Notes under the pieces: generated by a model | Seen by the model: the letters and a program-made list of their open reading frames with translations, nothing else | What the model was told of the DNA's origin: nothing | The model's database searches: none | Assembly (NCBI RefSeq): GCF_000004195.4 | Contig: NC_030678.2 | Location: forward strand, 156,212,547 to 156,276,546 | DNA length: 64,000 nucleotides | Source: Xenopus tropicalis | Taxonomy: Eukaryota; Chordata; Amphibia; Anura; Pipidae | Direction of reading: 5' to 3' | Program-made: the position numbers and the translations under genes | In this document: one piece after another, positions 33,641 to 45,933 of the stretch | How positions within the stretch are numbered: position 1 is the stretch's first letter | Layout: each line of letters opens with the position of its first letter

Positions 33641-35022
33641 CCATTGTTTATAGAAGCTTAGCGACATTAATGTGCATTCAGTTTCAATTGTTTCCATTAG
33701 ATAAATCCATAAGGAAAATAAATCATGAAAAAAAAGTATCCTTTTATAGTTGGCCCTTTTATCTGCTCAAAGATCCTTACAGCAACCTGCTTGCTAAAGA
33801 TATATATTTCTTCTCAAAACTTCAGTTTCCCGGCAGAACCCGTAACCAGAATACTTCTGTCGGAACGCAGTGCGCAGCTTTGAGTTTTTACTAAATCGTG
33901 TGATGTTTGCGCACACGTCATTCCAGTACTTAAACGCCGGCGTTTCCATTGCAGAGATCTAAAAGCATCAAATGAAATGACTATATAGGTTGTCATAAGC
34001 ATGCTGTTTCAATCTTGGTATAAATAAAATATAAACATATTCTATAACATAGTGAAATCCCATCCTTACTGCACTGGGACTGGAGAATTTGACTTGGCTC
34101 TGTACCCAGTGTTGCGGGTCTTTCTGAGGGAGGTTTTTTGATTGTTATCCAGGAGGTATGTATCCCATTTCCTAGTGACCTTGGAGTTACACCTCTTTCC
34201 ACAAACAGATTCTCAGCTCCCAACGACTCAAGAACTATTTGTGGAACGCACATAGAGAAGGATGGGCTCAGTTGGTTGGTTTTGCTGGTGCTCCTATTTT
34301 TACAAGCAACAGCCATTCCAGCCTGATTATAAATACCATTGTTTTTCTAAGAAAGACAAACAAAGAACAGACCAACAATCATGTTCTAATTATCTTCCGA
34401 AGAAACAATCTATGAGATGCAACAGCTGTTCTTCTGTGTCATGGCCAGAGACCTCCATTTGATCTTACATACATTCCGGGGTTATTACATACTGCTAATA
34501 CAAGAGAACCACACAACACATCCACTGACAACAGCTAATTTAGTCTTCAAGGTTATTGGAACATAGCACTTCTATTTAACATTATGCACCTTGTAGTAGG
34601 TAGGTCCTAGGTTCTCCAAGCAGTTCTGTGTGTTCTCCACAGGGTTCCCTTCTTTATTCCAATGGTTCATGTCATAACTGCAAGTTTGATATCATAGAAG
34701 CAGCTAGCTAGCTAGAATCCTGAAGATGATTTGAACTCCTGAAGAGTGCATGGAATGTCTTTTAAATATTTAGTGACTAGTGCCAAATCCTTTCTATAGG
34801 CACACTGGCAAAGGCAACTGGATTCTATCCAGTTTTGTTACACACAGAGAAAGTCAAAGTCCAGGCAGGCAGTACACAAAGCAGGATCTGGATCTGGGCA
34901 ATAGTCTGATACCAGGAGGTAATTATTACATTGAGTGCTCACAGGAACAGGACTTACCAACAGAACTCTATAATCTAAAGAACATGTCCATTAGTATCAG
35001 TTTTCCAATTAACTTAGATGCT
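33641..35022. other. Intergenic, nothing recognised
   Basis: No gene or repeat family recognised. Confidence 0.4.
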
Positions 35023-35449
35023 ATTTGCAGGGTGCTAGAGTCCTGGCATCATCCCCCGGTGTTTGTTGTGGTGCCAGTGGTCCATTTGCGGGGTGCTAGA
35101 ATCCTAAAGTTATTCCCTGGTGTCTGTTGTGGTGCCAGTGGTCCATTTGCGGGGTGCTAGAGTCCTAAAGTTATTCCCTGGTGTCTGTTGTGGTGCCAGT
35201 GGTCTATTTGCGGGGTTCTAGAGTCCTGGCATCCTCCCCCGGTGTTTGTTGTGGTGCCAGTGGTCCATATGCGGGGTGCTAGAGTCCTAAAGTTATTCCC
35301 TGGTGTCTGTTGTGGTGCCAGTGGTCTATTTGCGGGGTGCTAGAGTCCTGGCATCCTCCCCCGGTGTTTGTTGTGGTGCCAGTGGTCCATATGCGGGGTG
35401 CTAGAGTCCTAAAGTTATTCCCTGGTGTCTGTTGTGGTGCCAGTGGTCC
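35023..35449. repeat. 61-bp tandem repeat, 7 copies
   Basis: Seven units starting ATTTGCGGGGTGCTAGAG. Two unit types differ in the middle: CTGGCATCMTCCCCCGGTG (A, units 1, 4, 6) and CTAAAGTTATTCCCTGGTG (B, units 2, 3, 5, 7). The pairs 4-5 and 6-7 are nearly identical, so a 122-bp AB dimer was duplicated recently. Confidence 0.95.
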
Positions 35450-36959
35450 AGCAAGAAAACATTAATGACACAACAGCAGTGCATTGCAATAGCGTGAGAG
35501 GAATGGAGCACCAGAATGCAATGGCTGAAGGCTTGCAATCCAGACATTTTTTAATTTCCAGCATTCCAGCTTGATTGTGCTCCCTGCGACCTGGTGCAAA
35601 ACTCTGAACTTGATACCAGAGACACAAAGATTGGTGCTGGATTGTGAATGGTATACATCATGTAGGAAAAACGTGGGCACAAAAGGGTGCCTATGGGCTT
35701 GACAGCTTAAGAGAGCTCTGCACTTGACACCTACTGGCCACAGGAACAGGGGTAGACCCCACATATTGTGCTTTAATGCCCATTAGCACACCTAACACTG
35801 CATAGTAAAACCCCCCATAGTGTCATTATAACAACACTAGGAGACACCACCAGGAGAACTCAGTATGATGTTTTTGCTATGTTTTCAAGTGAAAATCACC
35901 TAATTATGGATATTCTTATTTCATCAATAGGAAGTGACCAATAGCAATTTGACCCTCAGCACTCTGATTAGATCTACAGGTTACAGGCCTCCAAGAAGGA
36001 ATGTGAGCCGTAGCCCAAAACACTATTGCACAGTGTGGGTAACGTGTGTCACATTCAGCAGCCGGGGTGAGGTACAATGATTGACAGGGGACATGTGAAA
36101 CACTTTTTAGCCTTTCTGATGTTAAATATATGCCATGTTACTCTGCTACTCTGAACTTGATGTGTCGCTTTGGTGTATAAAGCCCTTGGAGAGTGTAAGG
36201 TTCCCCGTGCCAACGTGCCTACCTAATGTTTGCAGTAGTTGGGGTGAATATTTATTCCCACAGATATTTGAAAGATGACCTAATTGCACAGTTTATCTAG
36301 AATATGTCAGAACCTAGAGAAGGAGGCATATTTCACACAAGGAGAAGATACAAACTGCTGCCAGACCTAAATCTAGTGGAATGAAGGGAGGGCTGGGCGG
36401 GGTGGGGGGGGCAGCAGGGGGAGAGGGGAGATAAGAATGAAAGATGGCAGCGCATATCCAGTGAGCAAGAACACGAATGTCTGAACTCTCACTGATATCA
36501 TGTGCGAATATTGCAGTCTTAATGAGTCGGTGTTCCAATAATTACTTGTGACTGCTGAAGAAATGCATTGTGTCAGTCACATTCCCCTGTCCGTGCTACA
36601 ACGCCTATTAGAGGTATTCTGCGCACAAATAAAGCAATACAGACCTGGCACCATTTTCATTCTTCTAAAAATCACATTTCATGTATTATACAAATGTAAT
36701 TTACATTGTGTAGCCTTCTATGCACAGGGGATAGTATTCCTTAGCATTCTACAACACTGCGCATACATGAAACATACAGATGCTTGTTACAGTCTGATAT
36801 TCAGGCACCCGTGTGAGATATACATGCATACAATAAATACCCAGAGAAAAACAAATTGAGAATTAATTCTATTGAAACACATATAATTATGTATAGAAAT
36901 TCATTGTCTACAAAACTTTAATAATTATATCATAAGGTCTCTTTAAAAATGTAGATACA
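35450..36959. other. Intergenic, nothing recognised
   Basis: A G-rich run at 36385-36430. No gene or repeat family recognised. Confidence 0.4.
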
Positions 36960-38165
36960 TTAAAAGGAAACTATACCACTAAAAACGGCAGGTCTCTCTG
37001 AAAATATATCACATAAAACAATCCATATTCAAGCAGTGTTTCATATAAATAAATACATTTAATAGTAAGTGCAATTGAATAATTCCATATTGAAACACGG
37101 CCATTTTAAGAACTAAAGTCCACCCCTCTGGTTCATATGAGTCACTGTGCTCTCACACAAACTGGGGACACACATTTATTCTGTTATGTCTGCAGCCTTT
37201 AGTACAGGTATAGGGCCTATTATCCAGAATGCTTGGGACCTGGGGCTTTCCGGATAAGGGATCTTTCTGTAATTTGGATCTCCATACCTTAAGCCTACTA
37301 AAAAAAAATGTAAACATCATTTAAACACAATAAGCTTGTTTATCCCCCAATAAGGATTCATTATATCTTAGTTGGGATCAAGTACAGGTACTGTTTTATT
37401 ATTACAGAGAAAATGGAATCATTTAACCATGAAATAAACCCAATAGGATTGTTCTGCCCCCAATAAGGGGTAATTATATCTTAGTTGGGATCAAGTACAG
37501 GTACTGTTTTATTATTACAGAGAAAAGGGAATCATTTAACCATTAAATAAACCCAATAGGACTGTTCTGCCCCCAATAAGGGGTAATTATATCTTAGTTG
37601 GGATCAAGTACAGGTACTGTTTTATTATTACAGAGAAAAGGGAATCATTTAACCATGAAATAAACCCAATAGGGCTGTTCTGCCCCCAATAAGGGGTAAT
37701 TATATCTTAGTTGGGATCAAGTACAGGTACTGTTTTATTATTACAGAGAAAAGGGAATCATTTAACCATTAAATAAACCCAATAGGGCTGTTCTGCCCCC
37801 AATAAGGGGTAATTATATCTTAGTTGGGATCAAGTAAAAGGTTCTGTTTTATTATTACAGAGAAAAAGAAAATAATTTTTTAAAATTAGAATTATTTGCT
37901 TATAATGGAGTCTTTGGGAGATGGCCTTCCCGTAATTTGGAACTTTCTGGATAATAGGTTTCTGGATAAGGGATCCCATACCTGTACAACGTACAGCTGC
38001 TTCATGTGCTATGTTACCTCAGAAGTATGCCATTTTCTCCCACACTACTTCTTGTTACGGTAAAAACCTGCATTATTTCCTGTCAGCTGATCTCTGAGGG
38101 AGCACACAGCCCATCACAAAATGGTGGCTCAAGTGAAAATATGTAAAAGGGCAATGTTTATTGAT
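36960..38165 (+). mobile_element. T2/Kolobok-like MITE hosting another MITE
   Basis: Starts TTAAAAGGAAACTATACC and aligns with the reverse complement of 47730-48084 (CATAAAAC..., GCCATTTTAAGAA, CACTGTGC). The family sequence resumes after the insertion (GATCTCTGAGGGAGCAC, CATCACAAAATGGTGG, TGTAAAAGGGCAATG). Its right terminal repeat is missing, so the right edge is approximate. Confidence 0.75.
37203..37986 (+). mobile_element. TA-flanked MITE with internal 113-bp tandem array
   Basis: Terminal repeats TACAGGTATAGGGCC and GGGATCCCATACCTGTA match 147-477. A ~113-bp internal segment (AATAAACCCAATAGG...CAAGTACAGGTACTG...GGGAATCATTTAAC) is repeated head to tail between about 37328 and 37877: four full units plus partial edges. 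CATGAAATA and CATTAAATA alternate at unit starts, hinting at a 226-bp dimer. Other copies have the segment once. Confidence 0.9.
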
Positions 38166-38241
38166 ATATAAACCAATTTTGATTGGTCGCTAATTAAGAT
38201 ATAAATCACGTTTCAGAACAACCAATTGCCATTGTAACTGT

Positions 38242-38400
38242 TTGTAGATTGTAAGCTCTTTTGGGCAGGGATCTCTTCACCTCTTGTATCGGTTATTGAT
38301 TGCTTTATATGTTACTCTGTATGTCCAATGTATGTAACCCACTTATTGTACAGCGCTGCGGAATATGTTGGCGCTTTATAAATGTTAATAATAATAATAA
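38242..38400 (+). repeat. L2-type LINE 3' tail or derived SINE
   Basis: Begins TTGTAGATTGTAAGCTC exactly like 1836-1993 and ends GCGCTTTATAAATG plus TAATAATAA. About 95% identical to that copy. Confidence 0.7.
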
Positions 38401-39500
38401 CTGGCCTTCAGTGATCTAGTTTGCTGCCACAGGGATTTTGGCTGTGTGAGTGCAACTTCTTTATAAAGTATATTTTCCCTTGATAAGATAAAATACAGCA
38501 AATAGAAACCCCATATCTTTCCGACATTGAGTTAATTTTGGAAACACCCCCCCCCCCCCCCTCGCCCATACAATACTTGGCTTGACTTCCTGGCAGCCAG
38601 AAGGAATAGTTTTCCCCATAATGTAACATGCTCATTTCACATGTGCTGCTCTTTATGCAGCCATTAACCTGTTACTTTTTTTGTTGTTGTTGTACAGACT
38701 TGGCGCAATTTCAGCAGTGACATAAAGCGGTATATGCTGACAATACATATCCATGCAGAAGATTCCACTAATAAGAGATCTTTGTCTGACAAGTAAATGG
38801 CTGCACTGTGCGCAGTAAGGTAATCTACTGACATAGCTGCACAGCGGAGACAATCGTTATCTCAGAATGAAATGAGAGAAGCAGCAATATGTTCTGGAGG
38901 GTAATTAGTCGCTGGGCCGGCGCCAGCATATTTTGCAATGGCACAACACGTAAAGTACAAGTCAGTGAATAAAAAAAAAACCCCCAAGAGACAAGTGGAT
39001 CATTGTGTAATACTGGAAATATGCTCATTAATTGTAGTAATTTGTTATGCTGCATATTATTCCACATATTTCCAGCAGCAGAAAAAGTGAAGAGTCAATG
39101 GCAGAACAGCCAGTTAAATTGTTTGGTGCTTTTTTGGGTCTTGCTACAGAAAATAAGTCATGTTATGGGGGCTACATATATTCAGGTATATTCAGGTACT
39201 TCCTAGAAAGAATTCAGGCACCCACATATTTACCAGTACTCTCATCCAGGGGGTGACTAGCCTGCCAAAGTCCATACATGAACACAAGTTCATACTTATT
39301 ACATTAAGCCCTGTCTATTTCTGGTTGCTGTGGGAGTAGGCCCTAGATGTTCGGTTCCTAAGGGCCAGTTCAACACTGTCATCATTCCAAATCAAAGCAT
39401 ATTAAATTAATTTTGGACGTATGTATTACATACTGTAATTGGATTAGTGTCTGATACACGCAACCCCCAAATAATCAGGTGGGTTAGATTTTCCTGCTGG
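38401..39500. other. Intergenic, mostly unique sequence
   Basis: A 15-base C run at 38547-38561. 38690-38950 is repeat-free and rich in plausible homeodomain and ETS-like words (GGGTAATTAGTC, CAGAAGATTCC), a possible conserved non-coding element. No gene seen. Confidence 0.35.
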
Positions 39501-39860
39501 ATTGATGACCCCAACCTTTCTTGCAGCAGGGACCGGTGTCAAGCACGAAAAATTTTCCACAGACCGGGGGGGAGGGGGGGCTGCGCGCGTTCACTCGCAC
39601 CTTTATATGCGCGACGCGTTCTTATGCTGCATTTTTAGCCGTGCTGCGCTTTCCTCCACCGGCGCATTCATTTAATTTGTGGTGAATATGCTGTGTACGT
39701 GAAGCGCCGCCCGAAGAAAGGCGCATATAAAAGCATTGCGCTTATAAAGACGTGATGCTTTTCTATGCGCCTTTCTTCGGGCGGCGATTCGCGTACACAG
39801 CACATTCACAGGGGAGGCCCACTGGAATGCAGTCTGTGGACCAGCGGTTGGGGACCCCTG
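39501..39860. mobile_element. hAT-like MITE with CG-rich inner palindrome
   Basis: The right end GGTTGGGGACCCCTG is intact; the left end (GACCCCAACC at ~39508) is decayed. Inside, GCGCCGCCCGAAGAAAGGCGC at ~39702-39722 is followed by its inverse at ~39770-39786, with ACAGACCGG and CTGTGGACCAG marking the sub-terminal regions. Confidence 0.65.
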
Positions 39861-39889
39861 GGTTAATTGACGCAGTCCTTATTCCAACG

Positions 39890-39972
39890 GCTCCTATTCC
39901 TGTCAGGCCAAATGATCGGATTATTATAGTTCCCACCTTGGGTGGGCAGATCTTATAGTGTATGGCCACCTT
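39890..39972. repeat. Right-hand fragment of Harbinger-like MITE
   Basis: Ends TAGTGTATGGCCACCTTTA, the terminal repeat of the TWA-flanked MITEs. The left part is missing. Confidence 0.55.
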
Positions 39973-40185
39973 TACTCAGGTACTTCAACCTATCAGAATA
40001 TTGTACTACCCCGTGCTGTTTATAGTGCATCCATGGAACACCCGAGTCTGGCACCACAAGATAAAAATGACTCCAGCATGATGTAGAAGGATGAATATTA
40101 AGGAAAAAGTGTGCAGGGTTGTGTTGGAGGAGACTGGCATGATTTTTATTTAACACTGGGAATTGCCAGAATCACATTAAGATTG

Positions 40186-40438
40186 CAGGTATGGGACATG
40201 GGGTTTTCTGGATAAGGGGTCTTTCTGTAATTTGGATCTCTATACCTAAAGTCTACCAAAAACCTTTTAAACATGAATTAAACCCAATAGGAGTATTTTG
40301 ACTCCAATAAGGATTAATTATATCTTAGCTGGGACAAGTACAAGCTACTGTTATTATTACAGAAAAAAAGCAAACCAGTTTTAAAAATGTGAATTATTTA
40401 ATAAAAATCTAGTCTATGGTAGATGGACTTCCCATGGG
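40186..40438 (+). mobile_element. TA-flanked MITE lacking its right end
   Basis: CAGGTATGGGACATGGGG opens a copy of the 147-477 family that runs to AGATGGACTTCCCATGG and then stops short of the right terminal repeat. Confidence 0.75.
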
Positions 40439-40465
40439 GTTCCAACCAACATGAGCAAAAACTAA

Positions 40466-40805
40466 AGCTGGCCATACACGCACTGATACTATCGTACGAA
40501 ACCTCGTTTCGTACGATATTCGGTGCGTGTATGGCATGTCGGTGAGTCGACCGATGTCGCAGGAAGCTGCTGATATCGGACGACTCGCCGATCGGCCAGG
40601 TTAGAAAATTTTGATCGGGCGCCATAGAAGGCGCCTGACCAAAATCTGCCGTCAGGGCTGAATCGGCAGAAGGAGGTAGAAATCCTATTGTTTCTACCTC
40701 CTTATCTGCTGTTTCAGCCCTGACTGTGTGTGGTGGATCTGACGATGTTTCGTGCGACCGATGGTCGCACGAAACATCGTTAGATCGCCACGTGTATGGC
40801 CAGCT
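40466..40805. mobile_element. Harbinger-like palindromic MITE with TAA duplication
   Basis: AGCTGGCCATACACGCACTG at the left, CGTGTATGGCCAGCT at the right, perfect TAA on both sides (40463-40465, 40806-40808). Inverted orientation of the 3548-3889 interior. 340 bp. Confidence 0.9.
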
Positions 40806-41099
40806 TAACCCTGATGACTATGGCATCTGGTCCTGTTGGTAGAGAGGGCAGTAGTGATCAGTCAATACAAGCACTACAATGGAATATACAAAACTGTGAG
40901 GAGACCAGTTTGCTTAGTATTTGTACATAGGGTGCAATTAAATCAATTAACCGTTACCAGGCAGTGGAATGCATAAAGGTACACTGCCCAGGAAATGCTT
41001 AAAAATGTTTAAAAGCCAATGGGAAGGTAATCTAAACGGAATGCTATGTAACATGACTCTTTACCTCTTTAAGTAATATTTAGAATTTGTGCAGTTCCT

Positions 41100-41540
41100 T
41101 TACTCCCTACCCCCCAAACCATTATATTAATGTGATTGGTGCAGAGTTCTGCACTTGTCCATCTGAAGGTGCCCAGGTCTCTATGCATGCCATTTAATTA
41201 AAATTGCTTGAGCATCCATGTGTTATCTCGGGGCGGGAAACCTAATCTGTATGGAAAATTATGTAGCTCTCAAGCCTGACAGAAGGATGCAATTCATTGT
41301 ACCTGCAGGTCAAATATTCCTCTGCGTGAGTGACAGGATCTTCCCGGGACCTTTTCATTAGCAAGCTGAATCATGCGCCCAGTGCTTCTCTATTACCTAT
41401 GTAGGGAGCAGCTAAATACTGTGTCAGACATAGAGGCTTCAGTCTGTATATGCAGAGCCAGACACGCTGTTGGGAGATATTTAATTGGCTCCCAGCTGAA
41501 CTGAGAGCTCTTCAAATGCTTTTATTCCCCTCTCCTGCTT
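41100..41540. promoter_or_regulatory. Candidate conserved non-coding element
   Basis: Repeat-free block between transposons with TTTAATTAAAATTG, CATTAGCAAGC and TATTTAATTGGC homeodomain-like words and no coding frame. Regulatory role is inference from composition only. Confidence 0.25.
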
Positions 41541-41748
41541 GTATTTTATTTAATATATCCTATTAATGCCCTCTGGTATCGAACTGTACATTGGATTTGC
41601 ATGCAATGTCTCACCGCACACAAAAATGGTTTCTATCATATAGTCAATAAAATGAATAAAGCAATATAAATATAGCAATGATTTAAACTGTGGGGTTGGT
41701 TTTATGTAAAGCAGAGGAGGCATTTGCCATAGGCTTCCAGCCACACTA

Positions 41749-42242
41749 AGGGGCACATTTACTAACCCACGAACGGGCCGAATGCGTCCGATTGCGTTTT
41801 TTTCGTAATGATCGGTATTTTGCGATTTTTTCAGAAAATTGTCGCGACTTTTTCGTTCCCATTCCAATTTCGCGAAAAAACGCGAGTTTTTCGTAGCCAT
41901 TCGGAAAGTTGTACAAAATCTGGCGATTTTTTTGTAGCGTTAAAACTTGCGCGAAACATCGCGCCTTTTAAGTTTTAACGCTACGGAAAAGGCGCGACTT
42001 TTCGCGCAAGTTTTAACACTACGAAAAAATCGCCAGATTTTGCGCAACTTTCGGAATGGCTACGAAAAACTCACGTTTTTTCGCGCAAATCGTATTGGTA
42101 ACGGAAAAGTCGCGATAATTTCCGAAAAGTCATAAAGTCGCCGAAAAAATTGCAAAAAATACGAAAAAGTCGCAAAATGTTCGTTTTCCAATCGGAATTT
42201 TTCCAATTCGGTTGGAATTCGTGTCTTAGTAAATCAGCCCCT
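41749..42242. mobile_element. CpG-rich palindromic MITE (ATTTACTAA ends)
   Basis: AGGGGCACATTTACTAA at the left, TTAGTAAATCAGCCCCT at the right. Long inverted arms (CGACTTTTTCG, CGCGAAAAAACGCG) pair around a centre at about 41965. 494 bp. The ORFs inside come from the palindrome. Confidence 0.8.
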
Positions 42243-42430
42243 AGGAATGCATTGTTACACTCACCCCCTTTATAACCAGGCACATAGTATATTAAAATAT
42301 AATTATCTATTAAATTAGACTACATGGGTTTCTGTACAATCAATCAGAAGCAGAAGGCACAGTATCAGTTGCTAATTAGCTGATCAGAAGTATTTATTTC
42401 CTGAAGATCATTAAGTTCTATCATATGCTA

Positions 42431-42725
42431 AGGTGGCCATGCATGGGCAATGACAGCTGCCAGCTCTGCCCCTACATAGATAGCAGTCTATTGGCCAATG
42501 AATTGGGCTCTTCCAAAAATCTGTCTGGCTAATATCTGGCCAGATATCTATATATATCTATATATATATATATTAGCATTGGTACATTGATGTGGTCCTC
42601 TCCTGACAGATCTTCATTATGATCTGGTGGTCGGTCCTGATGCCAAACAACTGGATCATCTGGATTTGTCCGGTGTGTTGGTTGCCAAACTGGGACCTCA
42701 CCAAACAAGCTGATATTAGAGTGTT
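42431..42725. repeat. Old Harbinger-like MITE
   Basis: TAAGGTGGCCATGCATGGGC opens it, and ACCAAACAAGCTGAT lies near the other end. A TATATC microsatellite interrupts the centre. Diverged. Confidence 0.45.
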
Positions 42726-43361
42726 TTGTCCTTGCTACATATTATGCCTTATGTACACACTGACATAGAGCTCTCCCTAGCAGGCACATAGGCATCTCGG
42801 GGCTTAAATATAATAAATAAACTGGTGTCTGATGGCATCAGGGCATTCACTGAATTCTGCTTGGAGCTGATTTTTTTTTTTCCACCCTCGTGAGATAGAA
42901 TTGGAATTTTCAGGTGGCACGAATGACTCAGCTTTCAAAAATAGAAAATGTTAAATTTAAGGAAAGAAAAAACTTTGAAACCCTCATCTAAATTGCATTC
43001 GCGGTGTAAAAGTCTGGGAAACAGTTTCCCAGGGTGTCATTCTCACAAGGAAATGTCTGAGCAACTGACAGTACCAATTATCCAGCTGAAATGTGAAGAA
43101 TATTCATTATATTTTATACTCTCTCTACAGTATATTTAATGTATTAAGTACTAAACACCGTGCTTAAAGTGGCATGTCATCCTATGGCAAAGACCTTACA
43201 GTGCACCTAAAACCCACCACCATTTCTTTTATTTCAAAACTCCATAAACATAATATTGTGACAGGAACCTAGTCAAAGGTACAGAAGTCTCCATCTGTTT
43301 TAAAGTCTACTTTAACCCTATAGAGTTTAGAAGTAGCTATTAAGGCCTTCAGTTACTTAGT
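42726..43361. other. Intergenic, nothing recognised
   Basis: No gene or repeat family recognised. Confidence 0.4.
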
Positions 43362-44632
43362 AACAACATAGTAACATAGTAAGTTGGGTTGAAAAAAGAC
43401 ATACGTCCATCAAGTTCAACCATAATGCCTATATATAACCTGCCTAACTACTAGCTGATCCAGAGGAAGGCAAAAACACCCCATCTGAAGCCTCTCTAAT
43501 TTGCCACAGAGGGGAAAAAATTCCTTCCTGACTCCAAGATGGCAATCGGACCAGTCCCTGGTTCAACTAGTACTAAGAGCTATCTCCCATAACCCTGTAT
43601 TCCCTCACTTGCTAAGAATCCATCCAGCCCCTTCTTAAAGTTATATAATGTATCAGCCAGTACGACTGATTCGGGGAGGGAATTCCAGAACCTCACAGCT
43701 CTCACTGTAAAAAATCCTTTCCGAATGTTTAAATGGAACCTCCCTTCTTCTAAACGGAGTGGGTGCCCTCGTGTCCGTTGGAAGGACCTACTGGTAAATA
43801 AAACATTAGAGAGGTTATTATATGATCCCCTTATATATTTATACATAGTTATCATGTCACCTCTTAAGCGCCTCTTCTCCAGTGTAAACAGACCCAACTT
43901 GGCCAGTCTTTCTTCATAACTGAGACTTTCCATACCCTTTACCAGCTTAGTTGCCCTTCTCTGGACCCTCTCTAACTCAGTAATGTCCCGTTTGAGCACT
44001 GGAGACCAAAACTGAACAGCATATTCTAGATGGGGCCTTACCAGCGCTCTGTAAAGGGGAAGAATAACCCCCTCCTCCCGTGAATCTATACCCCTTTTAA
44101 TACAGCTCAAAACCTTGTTTGCCCTTGCAGCTGCTGCCTGGCATTGCTTGCTACAGCCAAGTTTATTATCTACAAGGACTCCAAGGTCCTTCTCCATTAT
44201 GGATTTGCCTAGTGCAGTCCCATTAAGGGTATACGGGACTTGCATGTTTTTACATCCCAGGTGCATGACCTTACATTTATCCACATTAAATCTCATCTGC
44301 CACTTAGCTGCCCAGATTGCCAGTTGGTCAAGATCCTGCTGCAGGGATGTCACATCCTGGATAGAATTGACTGGTCTGCAGAGTTTTGTGTCATCTGCAA
44401 ACACTGATACATTACTCATAATACCCTCCCCTAAGTCATTTATGAACAAATTAAACAAAAGTGGACCCAGTACAGAACCCTGAGGGACCCCACTGAGGAC
44501 CTTATTCCAAGTAGAGAATGTGCCATTAACAACCACCCTCTGTACCCGATCCTGTAGCCAGTTTTCTATCCATGTGCAAACGACTTCACTAAGACCAATA
44601 GACCTTAGCTTAGAAAGCAGTCTCAGTACTCA
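43362..44632 (-). mobile_element. 5'-truncated CR1 LINE with ORF2 remnant
   Basis: Minus-strand element: the reverse transcriptase fragment, a ~200-bp 3' UTR and a short tail of TTACTATG-type repeats (about 43354-43383 on the plus strand), as in CR1 LINEs. It starts inside the reverse transcriptase, so the endonuclease and N-terminal half are missing, the usual result of incomplete reverse transcription. The open frame extends upstream of 44536 to about 44630. Confidence 0.93.
43580..44536 (-). pseudogene. CR1 ORF2 reverse transcriptase, C-terminal part
   Basis: A 318-codon uninterrupted frame ending in a natural stop. GVPQGSVLGP (residues 16-25) and the catalytic FADD (46-49) identify the polymerase palm. 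The tail ERVQRRATKLVKG...TLEKRRLRGDMITMYKYIRG is the CR1-type C-terminal domain. Its apparent first residue is a GTG inside the domain, not a true start. Non-functional because more than half of the protein is absent; the lack of stops suggests a recent insertion. Confidence 0.92.
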
Positions 44633-45540
44633 AGATTTTCCTTTATTTAAATAACCTGAGACCCCCTACCCGCCCCCATTCATAGTCCTAACAACTCCTA
44701 ATAAACAGACATATATGGTACTTCTTTAGTTTGGGCTCTCACGTGCTCAGTAAGGGGATGAGAAGTTCTTGTATGGGTGAGAATGCCGCCGCGCTCTTCT
44801 ACCGTCATAGAGCCAAACCAAGTAATCTCATACAAGGGGGCTACTGCATCAGAGCCAAACCAAGTAATTTCATACAAGGGGGCTACTGCATCTCCTGCCC
44901 TGAGCAGTGACGTGATGGCTGAAATGCCTTTGTATCCTCATTGATAGGGTATTGGCTGAGAAACATAATACAAGAGTTATTCCAGGGCAGCCTTGGTCAT
45001 TATGCCCCCCCCTTACCCCAATGGAGGTGTGGAGCTTTTCACGCTGCACAACACATTCTTTTGCTGTGGTTAGAGCCCAATTTGCTATTTAAAACAGGCC
45101 TTTTAAAAGTTGCATGTACTCTGCAGGTAGACGTTCCATTTGAGAGTTCTATTTGGGGTGAGGTTCTTACATTGCCTTCTGGTAGGAAATGCAGGCACAA
45201 ATCAGGAATAAACTTAACTTAGCCATTCAGGGAAATGCCAGAAAACTTCATACCCACACCCATGGCTTTAGCTGGAAGGGAAGATAACAAAGTCGCTAGC
45301 ACTTTCTCCTGTGATCTATCTTCATAGACTGATGAAGATAAGAGGACACTACCATTTGGGTGTACATGGGGGGAGTTTATACACACCATTCTATGCCATG
45401 TTCACATCAGAAATTCTTTGTTGCCTTAATTTGTCCCATTGGCTATAATGGGTTACCCAAGGTCTAGAGAGGTATAAAATAATATTAGCTGGACCCTCTC
45501 TACCTCCTGTATCTGTCAGCTTCTACATGGAATCTTCATG
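44633..45540. other. Intergenic; one 42-bp tandem pair
   Basis: AGAGCCAAACCAAGTAAT...GGGGGCTACTGCATC occurs twice in tandem (44809-44850, 44851-44892). Nothing else recognised. Confidence 0.5.
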
Positions 45541-45783
45541 TTTTATGTATGTATGTATGTGTATATGTATGTATATCTTTATGATATGTATGTATATAAA
45601 TATATACTTATAAAGCGCTATGTACAGTAGAATATATTAATACAAACAAGGGGTTATTAAGATAATAATAGATAAATACAAAGTATAACAATAAATACAA
45701 GATAAATACAGTTGCAACAAGATAAGAGTCAAAGACACAAGAGGATGGAGGTCCCTGCCCCGTAGAGATTACAATCTATATGA
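45541..45783 (-). repeat. L2-type LINE 3' tail
   Basis: Reads like 3123-3343 in the same (minus) orientation, including the CCTGCCCCGTAGAG block and the ATACATAC-type tail. Confidence 0.75.
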
Positions 45784-45933
45784 TCTATATATTAATCTAT
45801 ATAGAAAAAGGCTGAGGCACACACTTATAGGGATTACAACCTGGGTGCAAATCAGAAAAACAATGTAAATATGTATAAAATGCTGATGCAAACCAGGAAA
45901 ATTTCATCAAAAAAAGATACTTATTTTATTTAG

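Noticed and set aside
41550..42283. Open frames of 62-116 codons
   Set aside because: Arise within the CpG-rich palindromic MITE at 41749-42242 and its flanks.
44115..44483. 122-codon plus-strand frame
   Set aside because: Antisense shadow of the CR1 reverse transcriptase.
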